In this document: positions 26,826 through 35,749 of the stretch, in pieces
How positions within the stretch are numbered: position 1 is the first letter of the stretch
How the letters are laid out: each line of letters starts with the position of its first letter
NCBI RefSeq assembly: GCF_004307995.1
Contig: NZ_SIRE01000004.1
Span: 186,001 to 250,000 of the forward strand
Source of the DNA: Paenibacillus thalictri
GTDB lineage: Bacteria > Bacillota > Bacilli > Paenibacillales > NBRC-103111
Length of the DNA stretch: 64,000 nucleotides
Direction of reading: 5' to 3'
Position numbers and translations under genes: made by a program
The notes under the pieces: generated by a model
The model's database searches: none
What the model was told of the DNA's origin: nothing
What the model saw: the letters and a program-made list of their open reading frames with translations, nothing else

Positions 26826-27320
26826 TTATACATATTTCACCAATTCGGACTTAAACACATCTATGGGCTTATTGTAGTCGATTGGCTTATAAATGATCTG
26901 GTTATTCCATTGATTTCTTTCTGTGTTGCTTTCATACCTATCATCTTTTTCCACTGCGTTCATCGTAAACATAATCTCATTTAACGTGCCTATCACGCTT
27001 CGGTTATCGGTGTTTGACACTACAAGGTTCGTGCAATGATCGAGGTAAGCCGTAACCATTCGTTCTTCAATACCCTCGCTGGTTAAATACTCCCTCAGCT
27101 CCGATTGGAAAATTTCATGCAAATTTTTGTACTGGCTGGACTTGATTCCATGCAGCGTCAAACTTAATCGCGACAGGTCATTCATCAGTACGATGCACTT
27201 CCTTCTGCGCAGCAAAAACATATTCGCATGCCAGCTGAAGAAAGGGTTGGAAATATCGACTTTCTGGGGCTGCAGTTTAAGTTCCTTTTGCAAAGATTTG
27301 GTCAAGCGAATTACGACCAT
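26826..27320 (-). CDS. DUF6933-like protein of unknown function
   Basis: The protein has 164 residues, soluble, no signal. The N-terminal pattern VIRLTKSLQKELKL, then NPFFSWHANMFLLRRRKCIV and LMNDLSRLSLTLHGIKSSQY strongly resembles a family I know as DUF6933 (Trp-His-Ala-Asn in the second block, ND-x-x-R in the third). Function unknown. ATG 27320 has GAGGG eight bases upstream; the ATG at 27335 overlaps that site. It is followed on the same strand only by the 56-base repeat and spacer. Confidence 0.65.
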   Translation of the reverse strand: MVVIRLTKSLQKELKLQPQKVDISNPFFSWHANMFLLRRRKCIVLMNDLSRLSLTLHGIKSSQYKNLHEIFQSELREYLTSEGIEERMVTAYLDHCTNLVVSNTDNRSVIGTLNEIMFTMNAVEKDDRYESNTERNQWNNQIIYKPIDYNKPIDVFKSELVKYV

Positions 27321-27342
27321 CGGGTTGTCCCTCATTTATACT

Positions 27343-27834
27343 TTATTTTTGGCTCAGAGCCTCTTCCAAAATCAGCAGCGCTAACTCGTGATCGTTCATC
27401 ACATACGGCACTTCGCCGGGCTCCACCCAAATGCGGCACAACGTTTCATGCTCTCTTGAAAAAGGCAGACAAGCCGTGATGTCCATTCTATAAAAAAGCT
27501 GATACCCGATAAACGGATATTTGCCGCTTGGATCGTACAGCGGATTGTCTTCGTTGCTCACTTCAATCATACCAAGCAAGCCGATGTCGCCTTCGACGCA
27601 GCCCTCTTCCAGCGCTTCGCGGTGAAAAGCTTGATCCGGCGTTTCGCCTTGCTCCACATGACCGCCCGGAATGTTGAATCCCCTGCCCGCAACATGCACC
27701 AAGAGAATTTTGTCCCCGTCCATGCAATAACCGTGAACGCTAGTCACCTTCCCGTGGTCGGGATATGTATTCCCAGGTATCCAAGTCAGCTTCACATGGT
27801 GGCCGCTCCAGTCGGCATAGATGGATTTAGACAT
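27343..27834 (-). CDS. Nudix hydrolase
   Basis: This 163-residue protein has a Nudix box: GHVEQGETPDQAF, then HREALEEGCV. The catalytic Glu pair (EE) is in place, but the Gly two residues on is Cys (EEGCV instead of EExGU), a small deviation from the consensus. The N-terminus HHVKLTWIPGNTYP and VHGYCMDGDKILLVHVAGRG fit a mutT-like or ADP-ribose-type enzyme; the substrate is unknown. The ATG lies after GGGAGGG and overlaps the upstream acetyltransferase gene by eight bases, so the two are likely coupled. Confidence 0.85.
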   Translation of the reverse strand: MSKSIYADWSGHHVKLTWIPGNTYPDHGKVTSVHGYCMDGDKILLVHVAGRGFNIPGGHVEQGETPDQAFHREALEEGCVEGDIGLLGMIEVSNEDNPLYDPSGKYPFIGYQLFYRMDITACLPFSREHETLCRIWVEPGEVPYVMNDHELALLILEEALSQK

Positions 27835-28387
27835 CGTTTCCCTCCCGGTTTTGGTTATTGGCGGCTTGAAAATAAACGATCGGCCCGTCCCAGACCGGCG
27901 GGTACGACTCCAGCTTGTCATAGTTGCCGCCGGTATACCGGTCCACCGTCGACTTCCAGAATTGATGAGCGATCGCGTTTTCCTTCTCCTGCTTGACTTC
28001 CCAAAAGCCCGGATGCGTATCGAAAATGCGGAACGCCACTTCTCTGCCGACTCCTTGCTTTCTATACTTTCTCATGATGAAAAATTCGGCTATCGTTTTC
28101 ACATCGGCTCCTTTAAGCACATAACTAAAATTGTTCACAAGCGCGAATCCGGCCAAATTTCCGTTTACTTTGACGATATAAGCAACCCGGCCTTCATTGT
28201 TTTTCCCGTGATCGGTCCAATAATGATCCAGATAATTGTAATTAAACAAGCCAAACGGGCTTGGATCCTCTTGATTGTATTCGGTGGCATCGTATTGGTA
28301 ATACTGCATCAGATTTCTAATGACTGCCTTGTCCTGCTCTTCGGCTTGGATCAACTGAATGCGGTTGCTCTCATGCGCGGGGTTCAT
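27827..28387 (-). CDS. GNAT-family acetyltransferase
   Basis: The protein has 186 residues. The GNAT core is visible from VAYIVKVNGNLAGFALV to AEFFIMRKYRKQGVGREVAF, where RKQGVG is the acetyl-CoA pyrophosphate loop (R/Q-x-x-G-x-G/A), and then NAIAHQFWKSTVDRYTGGNY. The substrate is not obvious. GAGGATGG lies before the ATG at 28387. It is coupled to the downstream Nudix gene by an eight-base overlap. The palindromic repeat at 28409-28639 lies directly upstream, so the promoter of this operon is probably in or beyond that element. Confidence 0.83.
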   Translation of the reverse strand: MNPAHESNRIQLIQAEEQDKAVIRNLMQYYQYDATEYNQEDPSPFGLFNYNYLDHYWTDHGKNNEGRVAYIVKVNGNLAGFALVNNFSYVLKGADVKTIAEFFIMRKYRKQGVGREVAFRIFDTHPGFWEVKQEKENAIAHQFWKSTVDRYTGGNYDKLESYPPVWDGPIVYFQAANNQNREGNDV

Positions 28388-28408
28388 TTTTTCACCATCC
28401 TCATATTC

Positions 28409-28639
28409 TTAGGAGTCTGTCCGACGGATTGATTTTTGTGAAAATTTATTCATGCTGGTGTATGGAGGGTAAGGGAATGGTATGGAAAGTTTACGTCCGC
28501 CTTGAAAACCGTGTTTTTACCGCAAGGCAAATTCAAGAAAAACACGGTTTTCACGAGCGGTGGAATGCCATCCCTTTCCCGCAATAACCGCACTCATGAA
28601 TAAATTTTCACGGATTTACTTTCGTCGGATAGCTCCTAA
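28409..28639. repeat. Palindromic 231-bp MITE-like element, copy A
   Basis: The ends read TTAGGAG at 28409 and CTCCTAA at 28639, with imperfect terminal inverted repeats of about 45 bases (GTGAAAATTTATTCATG on one side, CATGAATAAATTTTCAC on the other). The centre is a perfect 15-bp stem, GAAAACCGTGTTTTT at 28504-28518 against AAAAACACGGTTTTC at 28538-28552, with a 19-nt loop ACCGCAAGGCAAATTCAAG. Outer pairs (GGGTAAGGG against CCCTTTCCC) extend the stem. There is no open reading frame of note inside. It matches the element at 47165 in the centre. Confidence 0.8.
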
Positions 28640-28709
28640 CGGGCTTATGACACATCCTTCTAAACGCGCAGGAAATGTCCATATCGGCCAACGCAAGGAT
28701 TGGCCGCCT

Positions 28710-29432
28710 CTATTCATCCAGCAGCTCCCTCAAGTACATGGCGCGGTTCTCGAGAAACCGGCGGGTGATCTGGTAATGCTCCGTGTCTTCGTATTGCATA
28801 GGCCGGATCGCATCGTCGCCAAAGTGGAAAATATCGGCATGCGGATAACCGAGCAAAATTGGCGAATGCGTGGCAATAATGAGCTGTGCGTGGCGCTGCA
28901 GTTCATGAATGAGGCTGATAAAAGCGAGCTGGCGGGCCGGCGACAAAGCCGCTTCGGGTTCGTCCAGCAAATAGATGCCGCGTCGGCCGAAACGATTTTG
29001 GAACAAAGCCAGGAATGATTCACCATGAGACTGCTCGTGCAGCGATTTGCCGCCGTAAGGCTCGTACGCCTTAATAGGATCTTCCTTGGCCAACTCGTCG
29101 ATATGATTGGCAAACTGAAAAAACGACTCCGCCCGCAAAAAGAATCCGTGATTTACTTTCGGCATCCACGACAGCCGGATATAATCCCCCAGCCGGGCTT
29201 CGGAAGCGGCCAGCTCGTATTGGTTGTTGCGGCTGCCTCCCGCCGTATGAAACCCGCATTGGTAAGCGATCGCCTCCAGCAGCGTCGATTTGCCCGAACC
29301 GTTTTCTCCGACGAAAAAGGTAACGTTTTTGTTGAGCTTTAATACGTCCAGATGACGTATAGCCGGAATATGAAACGGATACCGGTCGGCATTTTCGATT
29401 TTGTCATGCAGCTTAGTAATTTGATGCAGCAT
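28710..29432 (-). CDS. AAA-type ATPase of the ABC/RecF-like predicted ATPase family
   Basis: The protein has 240 residues. The Walker A motif is VTFFVGENGSGKSTLLEAIA, near residue 45; the Walker B is YLLDEPEAALSPARQL and is followed by LIIATHSPILLGYP. A signature-like SHGESFLALF lies before Walker B. It is soluble, with no transporter domains, which fits the small stand-alone ATPases related to RecF/SMC and OLD families whose role is often unclear. AGGAGC lies about eleven bases before the ATG. It follows the aldo/keto reductase gene by 19 bases on the same strand. Confidence 0.8.
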   Translation of the reverse strand: MLHQITKLHDKIENADRYPFHIPAIRHLDVLKLNKNVTFFVGENGSGKSTLLEAIAYQCGFHTAGGSRNNQYELAASEARLGDYIRLSWMPKVNHGFFLRAESFFQFANHIDELAKEDPIKAYEPYGGKSLHEQSHGESFLALFQNRFGRRGIYLLDEPEAALSPARQLAFISLIHELQRHAQLIIATHSPILLGYPHADIFHFGDDAIRPMQYEDTEHYQITRRFLENRAMYLRELLDE

Positions 29433-29451
29433 AAAATAAGCGCTCCTGCCG

Positions 29452-30342
29452 TTATACGATATCGAGATGAACTTTCCGCGTCGGCTTCGGAAAAGCCTTG
29501 TCCAACTGCGCCAAATCTTCCTCCGTCAACTCGACTTGATCCGCCGCGGCATTATCCTTGACGTGATCTATGGACGACGATTTGGGGATCGCAATGACGT
29601 CGCCGCTGCGGATGGACCAAGCCAGCAGCAGCTGAAACGGCGTGATGTCATGCCGGCGCGCAACGGCTCTTACAGTTTCGTGTTCGACAAGACCTCTGCG
29701 CAGCGAACCTGCCTGGGCAAGCGGACAATAGGCCATAATCGGCACATGCCGCTCCTTAAGCCATGGCAGCAGATCGTATTCGATGCCTCGCGAACCGAGG
29801 TGATACAACACCTGATTGGTTACGCAATGCGTGCCCCGCGTTAGAGCGAACAGCTCTTTCATATCGGCCGTATCCAGATTGGAGACGCCCCAGCGTAAAA
29901 TTTTGCCCTGAGCGACAAGCCGCTCCATGCCTTCCACCGTCTCGCTGAAAGGGATACTCCCCCGCCAATGCAGCAGATACAGATCGAGGCGGTCCGTCCG
30001 CAGCCGCTTCAGACTTTCCTCGCAGCTGCGGGTGATGCGGCTTGTCCCGGCGTTATGCGGATATACCTTGGATACAAGAAACACCTGATCGCGAATCTCT
30101 TCAACCGCTTCCCCGACAAGCAACTCGGACCTGCCGTCGCCGTACATTTCCGCGGTATCGATCAGCGTCATCCCGAGCTCTACGCCGGTTCGCAAGGCAT
30201 CTATCTCCTGCCGTTTATTCGCCGGGGAATCCCCAACAAACCAGGTGCCCTGACCGAGTCTTGGCAGCAGTGTCCCGTCGGGCAATTTCACTCGGTGATT
30301 CGACCCGTTTGCGACATGGTTTACACGATCTTCCTGCATCAT
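29452..30342 (-). CDS. Aldo/keto reductase
   Basis: This 296-residue protein has the TIM-barrel order of NADPH-dependent AKRs. The catalytic tetrad is seen as Asp and Tyr in TLIDTAEMYGDGRSE, Lys in VFLVSKVYPHNAG and His in DLYLLHWRGSIPF. Near the end, IPKSSSIDHVKDNAAA is the usual cofactor-binding loop. Substrates in the family are aldehydes and ketosugars; which one is unknown. ATG 30342 was chosen because AAGGA lies eight bases upstream; the ATG at 30351 abuts that site. It is 19 bases upstream of the AAA ATPase gene. Confidence 0.9.
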   Translation of the reverse strand: MMQEDRVNHVANGSNHRVKLPDGTLLPRLGQGTWFVGDSPANKRQEIDALRTGVELGMTLIDTAEMYGDGRSELLVGEAVEEIRDQVFLVSKVYPHNAGTSRITRSCEESLKRLRTDRLDLYLLHWRGSIPFSETVEGMERLVAQGKILRWGVSNLDTADMKELFALTRGTHCVTNQVLYHLGSRGIEYDLLPWLKERHVPIMAYCPLAQAGSLRRGLVEHETVRAVARRHDITPFQLLLAWSIRSGDVIAIPKSSSIDHVKDNAAADQVELTEEDLAQLDKAFPKPTRKVHLDIV

Positions 30343-30410
30343 AGCCACCATCCTTAGGTTAATGTTTATTGGCCAAGCTGGAGCGTTCTTCGCAGATACC
30401 GCTTGAACAA

Positions 30411-32237
30411 CTACTTCGGACGTTCTCCATCCTCTCGCACTTTGGCGAACTGCGTATAATACAGCCTTGCGTACAATCCGTTTAACTCCAGCAATTGGCT
30501 GTGCGTGCCCTTTTCCGCCAAACCGCCACTCTCCAGCACGATGATTTGATCTGCCGCGAGCACGGTCGATAACCGATGGGCGATGACCAGCGTTGTGCGG
30601 CCGCGCATCAATTGTTCAAGCGCCGCTTGAACGTATGCTTCGGACGCGGAGTCGAGATGCGACGTCGCTTCGTCAAGCACAAGAATACGCGGGTTTTTGA
30701 GCATAGCCCGGGCAATGGCAATCCGCTGCCGTTCGCCGCCGGACAAGCGGTGCCCTCGTTCCCCCACCATCGTGTCGTAGCCTTCGGGCAGCGATGCGAT
30801 CAAATCGTGGATGTAGGCCCCGCGGCAAGCCGTCTCCAGCTCTTCCTGCGTAGCATCAAGCTTGGCGAACAAGAGATTGTCTCGCACGGTCGCATGAAAC
30901 ATAAACGACTCCTGCGTCACAAAAGCGACCTGCTCGCGCAGGCTGCGCAGCGTCACCTCCCGCATGTCGCGCCCGTCGATCAGCACCCGGCCTTCGGCCG
31001 GGTCGTATAACCGCGCGAGCAGCCCGGTCAGCGTCGACTTGCCGGCGCCGCTCGGGCCGACAATCGCCGCCACTTCGCCCGGGCGCACATCAAAGCTGAT
31101 GCGGCGCAGCGCATATTGCCCCGGTTCATAGGCAAACGAAACATCACAAAACGAAACTTCGCCCCGCACATCGCTCAGCTCCGCCGCACCCGGCGCATCA
31201 ACAATATCCGGCTTGGCGTCTTGATATTCAAAGATGCGCTGAAACACCCCCAGCGCAGTGGCCGCCTCCACATGCAGATTCAGCAATGTGCCGACCGGCC
31301 CGTACAGTCTGCCCAAATATAAGGTAAAAGCGACAATCCCGCCGACGGTCATCGTTCCATGCACGACATTGTATCCGCCGTACAAAAAAATAAGTGCCGT
31401 GCCAAGCGGTCCCAGCAGCCCAATAACCATCCCGTACCATCTTCCGACGAGATTAAGCCGCAGCTCCAAATCCATGACCTGCTTATTGGTTGCCTCGAAC
31501 TGCCGCTGCTGCTCCGGCTCCCGCTGGAATATACGCGTCAGGAGCGCGCCCGACACACCGAATATTTCGCCAAGCTGGGCGGACATTTCCCCGCGCACCT
31601 TCTGCGTCTCGAACCGCAGCTGCTTGCGGATATTCGATACGCGTCTCACCGGCATAATAAACAACGGCAGAATGACCGTAGCAAGCAGAGCAAGCCGCCA
31701 ATCCAAGAAGAACAAAATAACGATGGTTGTACCCACGATGACCGCCTGGGTTACCGATTGTACGACCAGCGAGGAGATGACGCCCTGAACCGCCTGCACG
31801 TCGCTGGTCAGCCGCTGGATAAGCTCTCCGGACTTGGAATGGGTAAAAAACGACATCGACTGCTTCTGCAAGTTGGCAAACAGCCCCTGCCGCAAATCCC
31901 TCATCACCCCTTGCGACACCTTTGTATTCTCGTGGTTTTGCCATACGCCGAGCAGCCCGCCGACGACCGGCAGCAGCACCAGCAGGAAAGACAATTCGAG
32001 CAGTTGAGGCACGCTGTGCTGCGCCAGCGCCTGATCGATGATCCGCTTCATGATAAGCGGAGGAAACAAGCCGAGGACCGCGCTGCCAAGCGCAAGCAGC
32101 AAAATCACCGCAAGCGGCAGCAAATAAGGACGGAACAACGCAAAGATGCGGCGCAGCGACACATCTTTAAGCGTTGCCTTGCTTCTCCCCTGCAGTTGCT
32201 TATCCAAGCCCCCCATGCGGATGCCGTCATCTCTCAT
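30411..32237 (-). CDS. ABC exporter with fused membrane and ATPase domains (MsbA/BmrA type)
   Basis: The protein has 608 residues. Six helices lie between about 35 and 320, with a coupling helix pattern (MSAQLGEIFGVSGALLTRIF) and a C-terminal nucleotide-binding domain: Walker A in VGPSGAGKSTLTGLLARLYD, the Q-loop in VAFVTQESFMFHATVRDNLL, the signature LSGGERQRIAIARAM and Walker B in RILVLDEATSHLDSASE. These are all intact. It probably homodimerises and exports a lipid or drug. The start overlaps the YyaC gene by eleven bases after AAGGACAGCG. Being cotranscribed with a spore gene is a curiosity, not proof of a spore role. Confidence 0.9.
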   Translation of the reverse strand: MRDDGIRMGGLDKQLQGRSKATLKDVSLRRIFALFRPYLLPLAVILLLALGSAVLGLFPPLIMKRIIDQALAQHSVPQLLELSFLLVLLPVVGGLLGVWQNHENTKVSQGVMRDLRQGLFANLQKQSMSFFTHSKSGELIQRLTSDVQAVQGVISSLVVQSVTQAVIVGTTIVILFFLDWRLALLATVILPLFIMPVRRVSNIRKQLRFETQKVRGEMSAQLGEIFGVSGALLTRIFQREPEQQRQFEATNKQVMDLELRLNLVGRWYGMVIGLLGPLGTALIFLYGGYNVVHGTMTVGGIVAFTLYLGRLYGPVGTLLNLHVEAATALGVFQRIFEYQDAKPDIVDAPGAAELSDVRGEVSFCDVSFAYEPGQYALRRISFDVRPGEVAAIVGPSGAGKSTLTGLLARLYDPAEGRVLIDGRDMREVTLRSLREQVAFVTQESFMFHATVRDNLLFAKLDATQEELETACRGAYIHDLIASLPEGYDTMVGERGHRLSGGERQRIAIARAMLKNPRILVLDEATSHLDSASEAYVQAALEQLMRGRTTLVIAHRLSTVLAADQIIVLESGGLAEKGTHSQLLELNGLYARLYYTQFAKVREDGERPK

Positions 32238-32787
32238 CGCTGTCCTGTCCTTCTGCAGCAGGTTCGCCTAAAGGAAGGGCTGTACGGATCGCCCGGACAA
32301 TTTCCTTGGCCATTTCCATCACCCGATACAGCGATGTGCTTTGCAGAATCGAATACTTATTCCCGCCGTCGCTGTTTACAATCGCCGCTACTCCAAAATC
32401 GCCGACCCCGGGAAGCCCCATGCCGACTGCCTTTCCAGGCTCGATCGGCTGGTTCGACACCTGATAGCAGCCGACGGAAGTCAGCTGGCCGATACAGGCA
32501 TCGATGGCGACTACTTTTTTGCCGGGCGGAATTTCCTTCAGTCTCGTTATCATATTGCTTGCATCCAGAGGCTGCCGCAGCGTGCCGAAGACATGCGGAT
32601 AACCCTCCTCCTCCAGCATCGTGCCGACAAGCGGTCCCAGCGCATCGCCGGTAGAACGGTCCGTTCCAATGCACAGAAACACAATCTCCTCCGCAGTCAG
32701 CGGTTCCTCGCGAATATATTGAAAAAATGCGCTTAACTCCGCGCCCTTCAGCTTTTTGCGAAACGTCCTTTTGTCATTATCCCCCAT
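32227..32787 (-). CDS. yyaC: Spore protease YyaC
   Basis: The protein has 186 residues. The segments FLCIGTDRSTGDALGPLVG, VVAIDACIGQLTSVGCY and VGMGLPGVGDFGVAAIVNS are characteristic of the YyaC family (related to GPR endopeptidase folds), found only in spore formers. The role is in the sporulation/germination stage; the substrate is not well established. GGAGG lies before the ATG at 32787. It is followed with overlap by an ABC exporter gene. This gene is the main evidence that the host forms endospores. Confidence 0.9.
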   Translation of the reverse strand: MGDNDKRTFRKKLKGAELSAFFQYIREEPLTAEEIVFLCIGTDRSTGDALGPLVGTMLEEEGYPHVFGTLRQPLDASNMITRLKEIPPGKKVVAIDACIGQLTSVGCYQVSNQPIEPGKAVGMGLPGVGDFGVAAIVNSDGGNKYSILQSTSLYRVMEMAKEIVRAIRTALPLGEPAAEGQDSDER

Positions 32788-32961
32788 GGATTCCTCCTGC
32801 CAGGCTCCCGTCTGAAAAGCCGCTTCGTATGCCCTGCCTCTCGTTATGCCCCGGCAAAGCTTTATACCCCATATTGTACCATATACAATCGTTTAATTGT
32901 TTGTGTGCCCCAGGCGTGGTATAATGCCGACAAATTTATTACGCGAGGACGTGGTGGCGTC

Positions 32962-34140
32962 ATGCACATATTACATACGGCATTGGCTTGGCTTAACGCC
33001 GCTTATTGGCTGCTGGTGCTGCTTGAAACCGTGCGGGCCATGCGCTATATGCTGCGGCTGCCTGCCTCCGGGGAACTGGCGGAATACCCGCTTGTCTCCG
33101 TTATAATTGCAGCTAAGGAAGAACAGCAAGCGATCGCTGAAACGATACGGCGTCTGCGCGGTCAAAGCTATCCCCATCTGGAAATCATCGCCGTCAATGA
33201 CCGTTCGGAGGATGCGACCGGCCGCATCCTGGACGAGCTGTACGATGCCTCCCGCCGGCCGGGACGGGAAGAGCCGCCCCTTGAAGTGATTCATATCGGC
33301 AGCCTCCCGGAGGGGTGGCTCGGCAAAAACCACGCCTTATACCAAGGTTATCTGAAAGCCCGCGGCGAATACCTCTTATTCACGGATGCGGACGTTAGTT
33401 TCGGTGAACATGCGGTACGCGACGCCGTTGCCTTCATGCGCCGGGAGCAGGCCGACCATCTGACGCTTTCGCCGGATATTAAAGCCCGCGGGTTTTGGCT
33501 TACCGCATTTGTGCGCTACTTCTTTTTTGCGTTCAGCTTGTACATTCGTCCATGGAGGGCCAACGCCGATGAAGACCGTAAGCATGGCATGGGCATCGGC
33601 GCCTTTAATATGCTGAGCAGGCAAGCGTACGAAGCCATCGGCACTCATAAGGCGATTGCCATGCGTCCGGATGACGACCTGCAGCTCGGTTTGTGCATCA
33701 AATCGGCCGGTTTGCGCCAGCGGCTCGCTTCCGCCTCCAACTGCCTGGAGGTCGAATGGTATGCCAGTCTTTCCGAAGCTGTGAAGGGACTGGAGAAAAA
33801 TGTGTTCTCCGGCTTTCAATACCGCTTCTGGTTAGCCGGACTGGCGGTAGCCGGCCAGCTTGCTTTATTCGTTGGCCCTTGGATCGGCATGTGGATGTAC
33901 GGCGGCTTGGGCAGCATGTTGTTTGGCTTCTCCTCGCTGCTGATGGCCGTGTTGTATGCCGTGCATATCCGCTCGCTGACCGGCTCGGTTGGCCCCGAGC
34001 TTATGGCGCTGCCGCTGGCGGCGCTGCTGCTTACTTACGTTGTGTTCCGCTCCGTGTTTCTCACCTTGAGGCGGAACGGAATTTATTGGCGGGGCACCTT
34101 TTATCCGCTGGATTTGCTCAAGAAGATGACCCGCCGTTAG
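32962..34140 (+). CDS. Membrane-bound family-2 glycosyltransferase
   Basis: The protein has 392 residues. An N-terminal helix (HTALAWLNAAYWLLVLLETV) is followed by a GT-A domain: PLVSVIIAAKEEQQAIAETI, EIIAVNDRSEDATGRI, LLFTDADVSFGEHAVRD (a DxD) and RPDDDLQLGLCIKSAGLRQR. Three or four helices close the protein. It resembles the CrtQ-like carotenoid glycosyltransferases and other lipid glycosyltransferases; the product is unknown. ATG 32962 follows a GAGG/GGTGG region; a longer in-frame start at 32905 would add 19 residues without ribosome binding site support. It appears to be a single-gene transcript. Confidence 0.82.
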   Translation: MHILHTALAWLNAAYWLLVLLETVRAMRYMLRLPASGELAEYPLVSVIIAAKEEQQAIAETIRRLRGQSYPHLEIIAVNDRSEDATGRILDELYDASRRPGREEPPLEVIHIGSLPEGWLGKNHALYQGYLKARGEYLLFTDADVSFGEHAVRDAVAFMRREQADHLTLSPDIKARGFWLTAFVRYFFFAFSLYIRPWRANADEDRKHGMGIGAFNMLSRQAYEAIGTHKAIAMRPDDDLQLGLCIKSAGLRQRLASASNCLEVEWYASLSEAVKGLEKNVFSGFQYRFWLAGLAVAGQLALFVGPWIGMWMYGGLGSMLFGFSSLLMAVLYAVHIRSLTGSVGPELMALPLAALLLTYVVFRSVFLTLRRNGIYWRGTFYPLDLLKKMTRR

Positions 34141-34303
34141 ACCGTCTCCCATTCACGAAAACTTAACACTCCCGCTCTGCGCGATCGGCTACAATGGAAT
34201 TAAGCCGCTTCTCTGCAGATTCTCCGGATTTGCAGTTTTTCCGCGGGAACCCTCGGAAATCGGCGTCAGCACCCGAATTCTCTGACAAAGGAGTTGAACC
34301 GTC

Positions 34304-34390
34304 ATGATCCCTCTTTCGATCAAAAACGTTGTTTATGCTCTGGCCGCCACTGTATGTACATGGACGCTTCTTGCCATCTACCATTCCTGA
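34304..34390 (+). CDS. Tiny 28-residue single-helix protein
   Basis: A short reading frame, MIPLSIKNVVYALAATVCTW plus LLAIYHS, follows AAAGGAG at ten bases. It is one hydrophobic segment with a Lys near the N-terminus and a short polar end. It lies 163 bases past the glycosyltransferase gene and is followed by a clear terminator at 34468, so it could be a real, separately expressed small membrane protein or toxin-like peptide. There is no homology I recognise. Confidence 0.4.
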   Translation: MIPLSIKNVVYALAATVCTWTLLAIYHS

Positions 34391-34467
34391 TAGATGCATT
34401 GTATACGCATCCGACGCGATTTCATACATGCGTCCCGGAACTGCATCCGCTTTGCCTCCAATGGTCA

Positions 34468-34512
34468 AAAGGGCGATCCTGACAAATTCATCAGGGGTCG
34501 CCCTTTTTGTTT
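34468..34512 (+). terminator. Intrinsic terminator in the plus direction
   Basis: AAAGGGCGA and TCCTGA pair with TCAGGGG and TCGCCCTTT around a short loop, followed by TTTGTTTT. It lies about 75 bases after the 28-residue frame. The rest of 34141-34610 contains nothing further that I can support. Confidence 0.85.
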
Positions 34513-34610
34513 TAACCTTATTGAACGCATCTGCCAGCCATCGGGTGAATCTCGCCCGGCGCGGCGGCCGGCAGATGCGCATCGTGCCGCTCTTTCGGAT
34601 CCGCTCCCGT

Positions 34611-35714
34611 TCACAGCTGAACGTTTCTGACAAATTCGGTGATGACCGGATCGGGACTTGTCCCAAGCTCCCGCTGCAGCAGTTCCTCCAGCCACTTGTA
34701 CTGCCGGAGCGCCTCCGTTCTCCTCCCCAGCTCCGCATACAGCCGGATGACCTCATGACAGATGTCTTCCCGGATTGGGTCAAGCTTCAATATTTCGCAA
34801 TAATAATGCAGCGACCGTTCGTGCTGTCCGCCCGTTATACAACTTCTCGCTCCGGCCTCCAGCAGCTCGATATAATTTTGCTCCAGCCGCAACGTCTTCT
34901 CGTGCGCCCATTCATAAGATCGCCCCTTCAAAAAAGGTCCCGTATACAGCGACTCCGCCCGTTTGAACAACTCGGCGCTTCTCGCGGAGTCCTGCCTGAG
35001 CTGCTTCAGCAATTGTTCAAATTCATATAGATCGCAATATACCGAGCTTTGCTCCACCCGAATTTCATTTCGGCTGACGGCAAGCCAATTTTCCGTTGTC
35101 TCCGAGTTTGTCGCCTTGCGAATATAATACAAAGTCGAATTCAAATTATTCAGCGCTTTTTTCGTTTCCAAACCGCTCCATAAGGTCTCGGTAATTTCTT
35201 CTCTGCTGACGGCCCCTTTACTGATGATATAAGCAAACAGCTCTTCGGTTTTGGGGGTCCTCAGCATAATCGGATCGGGATCCGGGCCATTGCGGTATAT
35301 TTTCAACCCGTTAAACAACTGTACCGACATAGAAGACCGCGCGACAGCGGTCCGCGTTCTTTTTATAGCTTTGCTGAGCGTTCTGGAGATTCGTTCCATA
35401 GTGACGGGCTTAAGCAAATAGTCCAGAGCGTCCAAATCAAATGCTTGAATCGCATATTCTTCATACCCGGTCACAAACACGATGTGAATGGTATCGTCGA
35501 TTTCGTGAAGCAATCCGGATAACGTCATGCCGCTAATTTCCGGCATCGAAATATCCAGGAAGGCGATATCGATCGGATGCTCCATGGCAAATTCATACGC
35601 CTCCCGGGGGTTCAGGAAGGTATGGCACGTTTCAATCTCATCGTTATCGGACAAAATCCGTTTCAACCGTTTCACCGACAACTCTTCGTCATCCACTATA
35701 ATAGCTCGCAGCAT
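34611..35714 (-). CDS. Response regulator with BTAD (SARP-like) output domain
   Basis: The protein has 367 residues. The receiver domain MLRAIIVDDEELSVKRLK carries the phospho-acceptor Asp in DIAFLDISMPEISG and later VTGYEEYAIQAF and DALDYLLKPVT. The C-terminal two thirds contains an OmpR-like winged helix (LRTPKTEELFAYIISKGAVS, EEITETLWSG) and a bacterial transcriptional activation domain (EQNYIELLEAGARSCITGGQ, ALRQYKWLEELLQRELG). This type is common in Paenibacillus and close kin. AGGAGG precedes the ATG at 35714. The gene follows the large hybrid kinase by 35 bases, which makes them an obvious pair. Confidence 0.88.
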   Translation of the reverse strand: MLRAIIVDDEELSVKRLKRILSDNDEIETCHTFLNPREAYEFAMEHPIDIAFLDISMPEISGMTLSGLLHEIDDTIHIVFVTGYEEYAIQAFDLDALDYLLKPVTMERISRTLSKAIKRTRTAVARSSMSVQLFNGLKIYRNGPDPDPIMLRTPKTEELFAYIISKGAVSREEITETLWSGLETKKALNNLNSTLYYIRKATNSETTENWLAVSRNEIRVEQSSVYCDLYEFEQLLKQLRQDSARSAELFKRAESLYTGPFLKGRSYEWAHEKTLRLEQNYIELLEAGARSCITGGQHERSLHYYCEILKLDPIREDICHEVIRLYAELGRRTEALRQYKWLEELLQRELGTSPDPVITEFVRNVQL

Positions 35715-35749
35715 GGTATATCCTCCTATCCTGGAAATACGCGAAACCT

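Noticed and set aside
31359..32654. A 431-codon open frame on the plus strand
   Set aside because: It is antisense to the ABC exporter and YyaC genes and rich in His, Gln and Arg, typical of a shadow frame.
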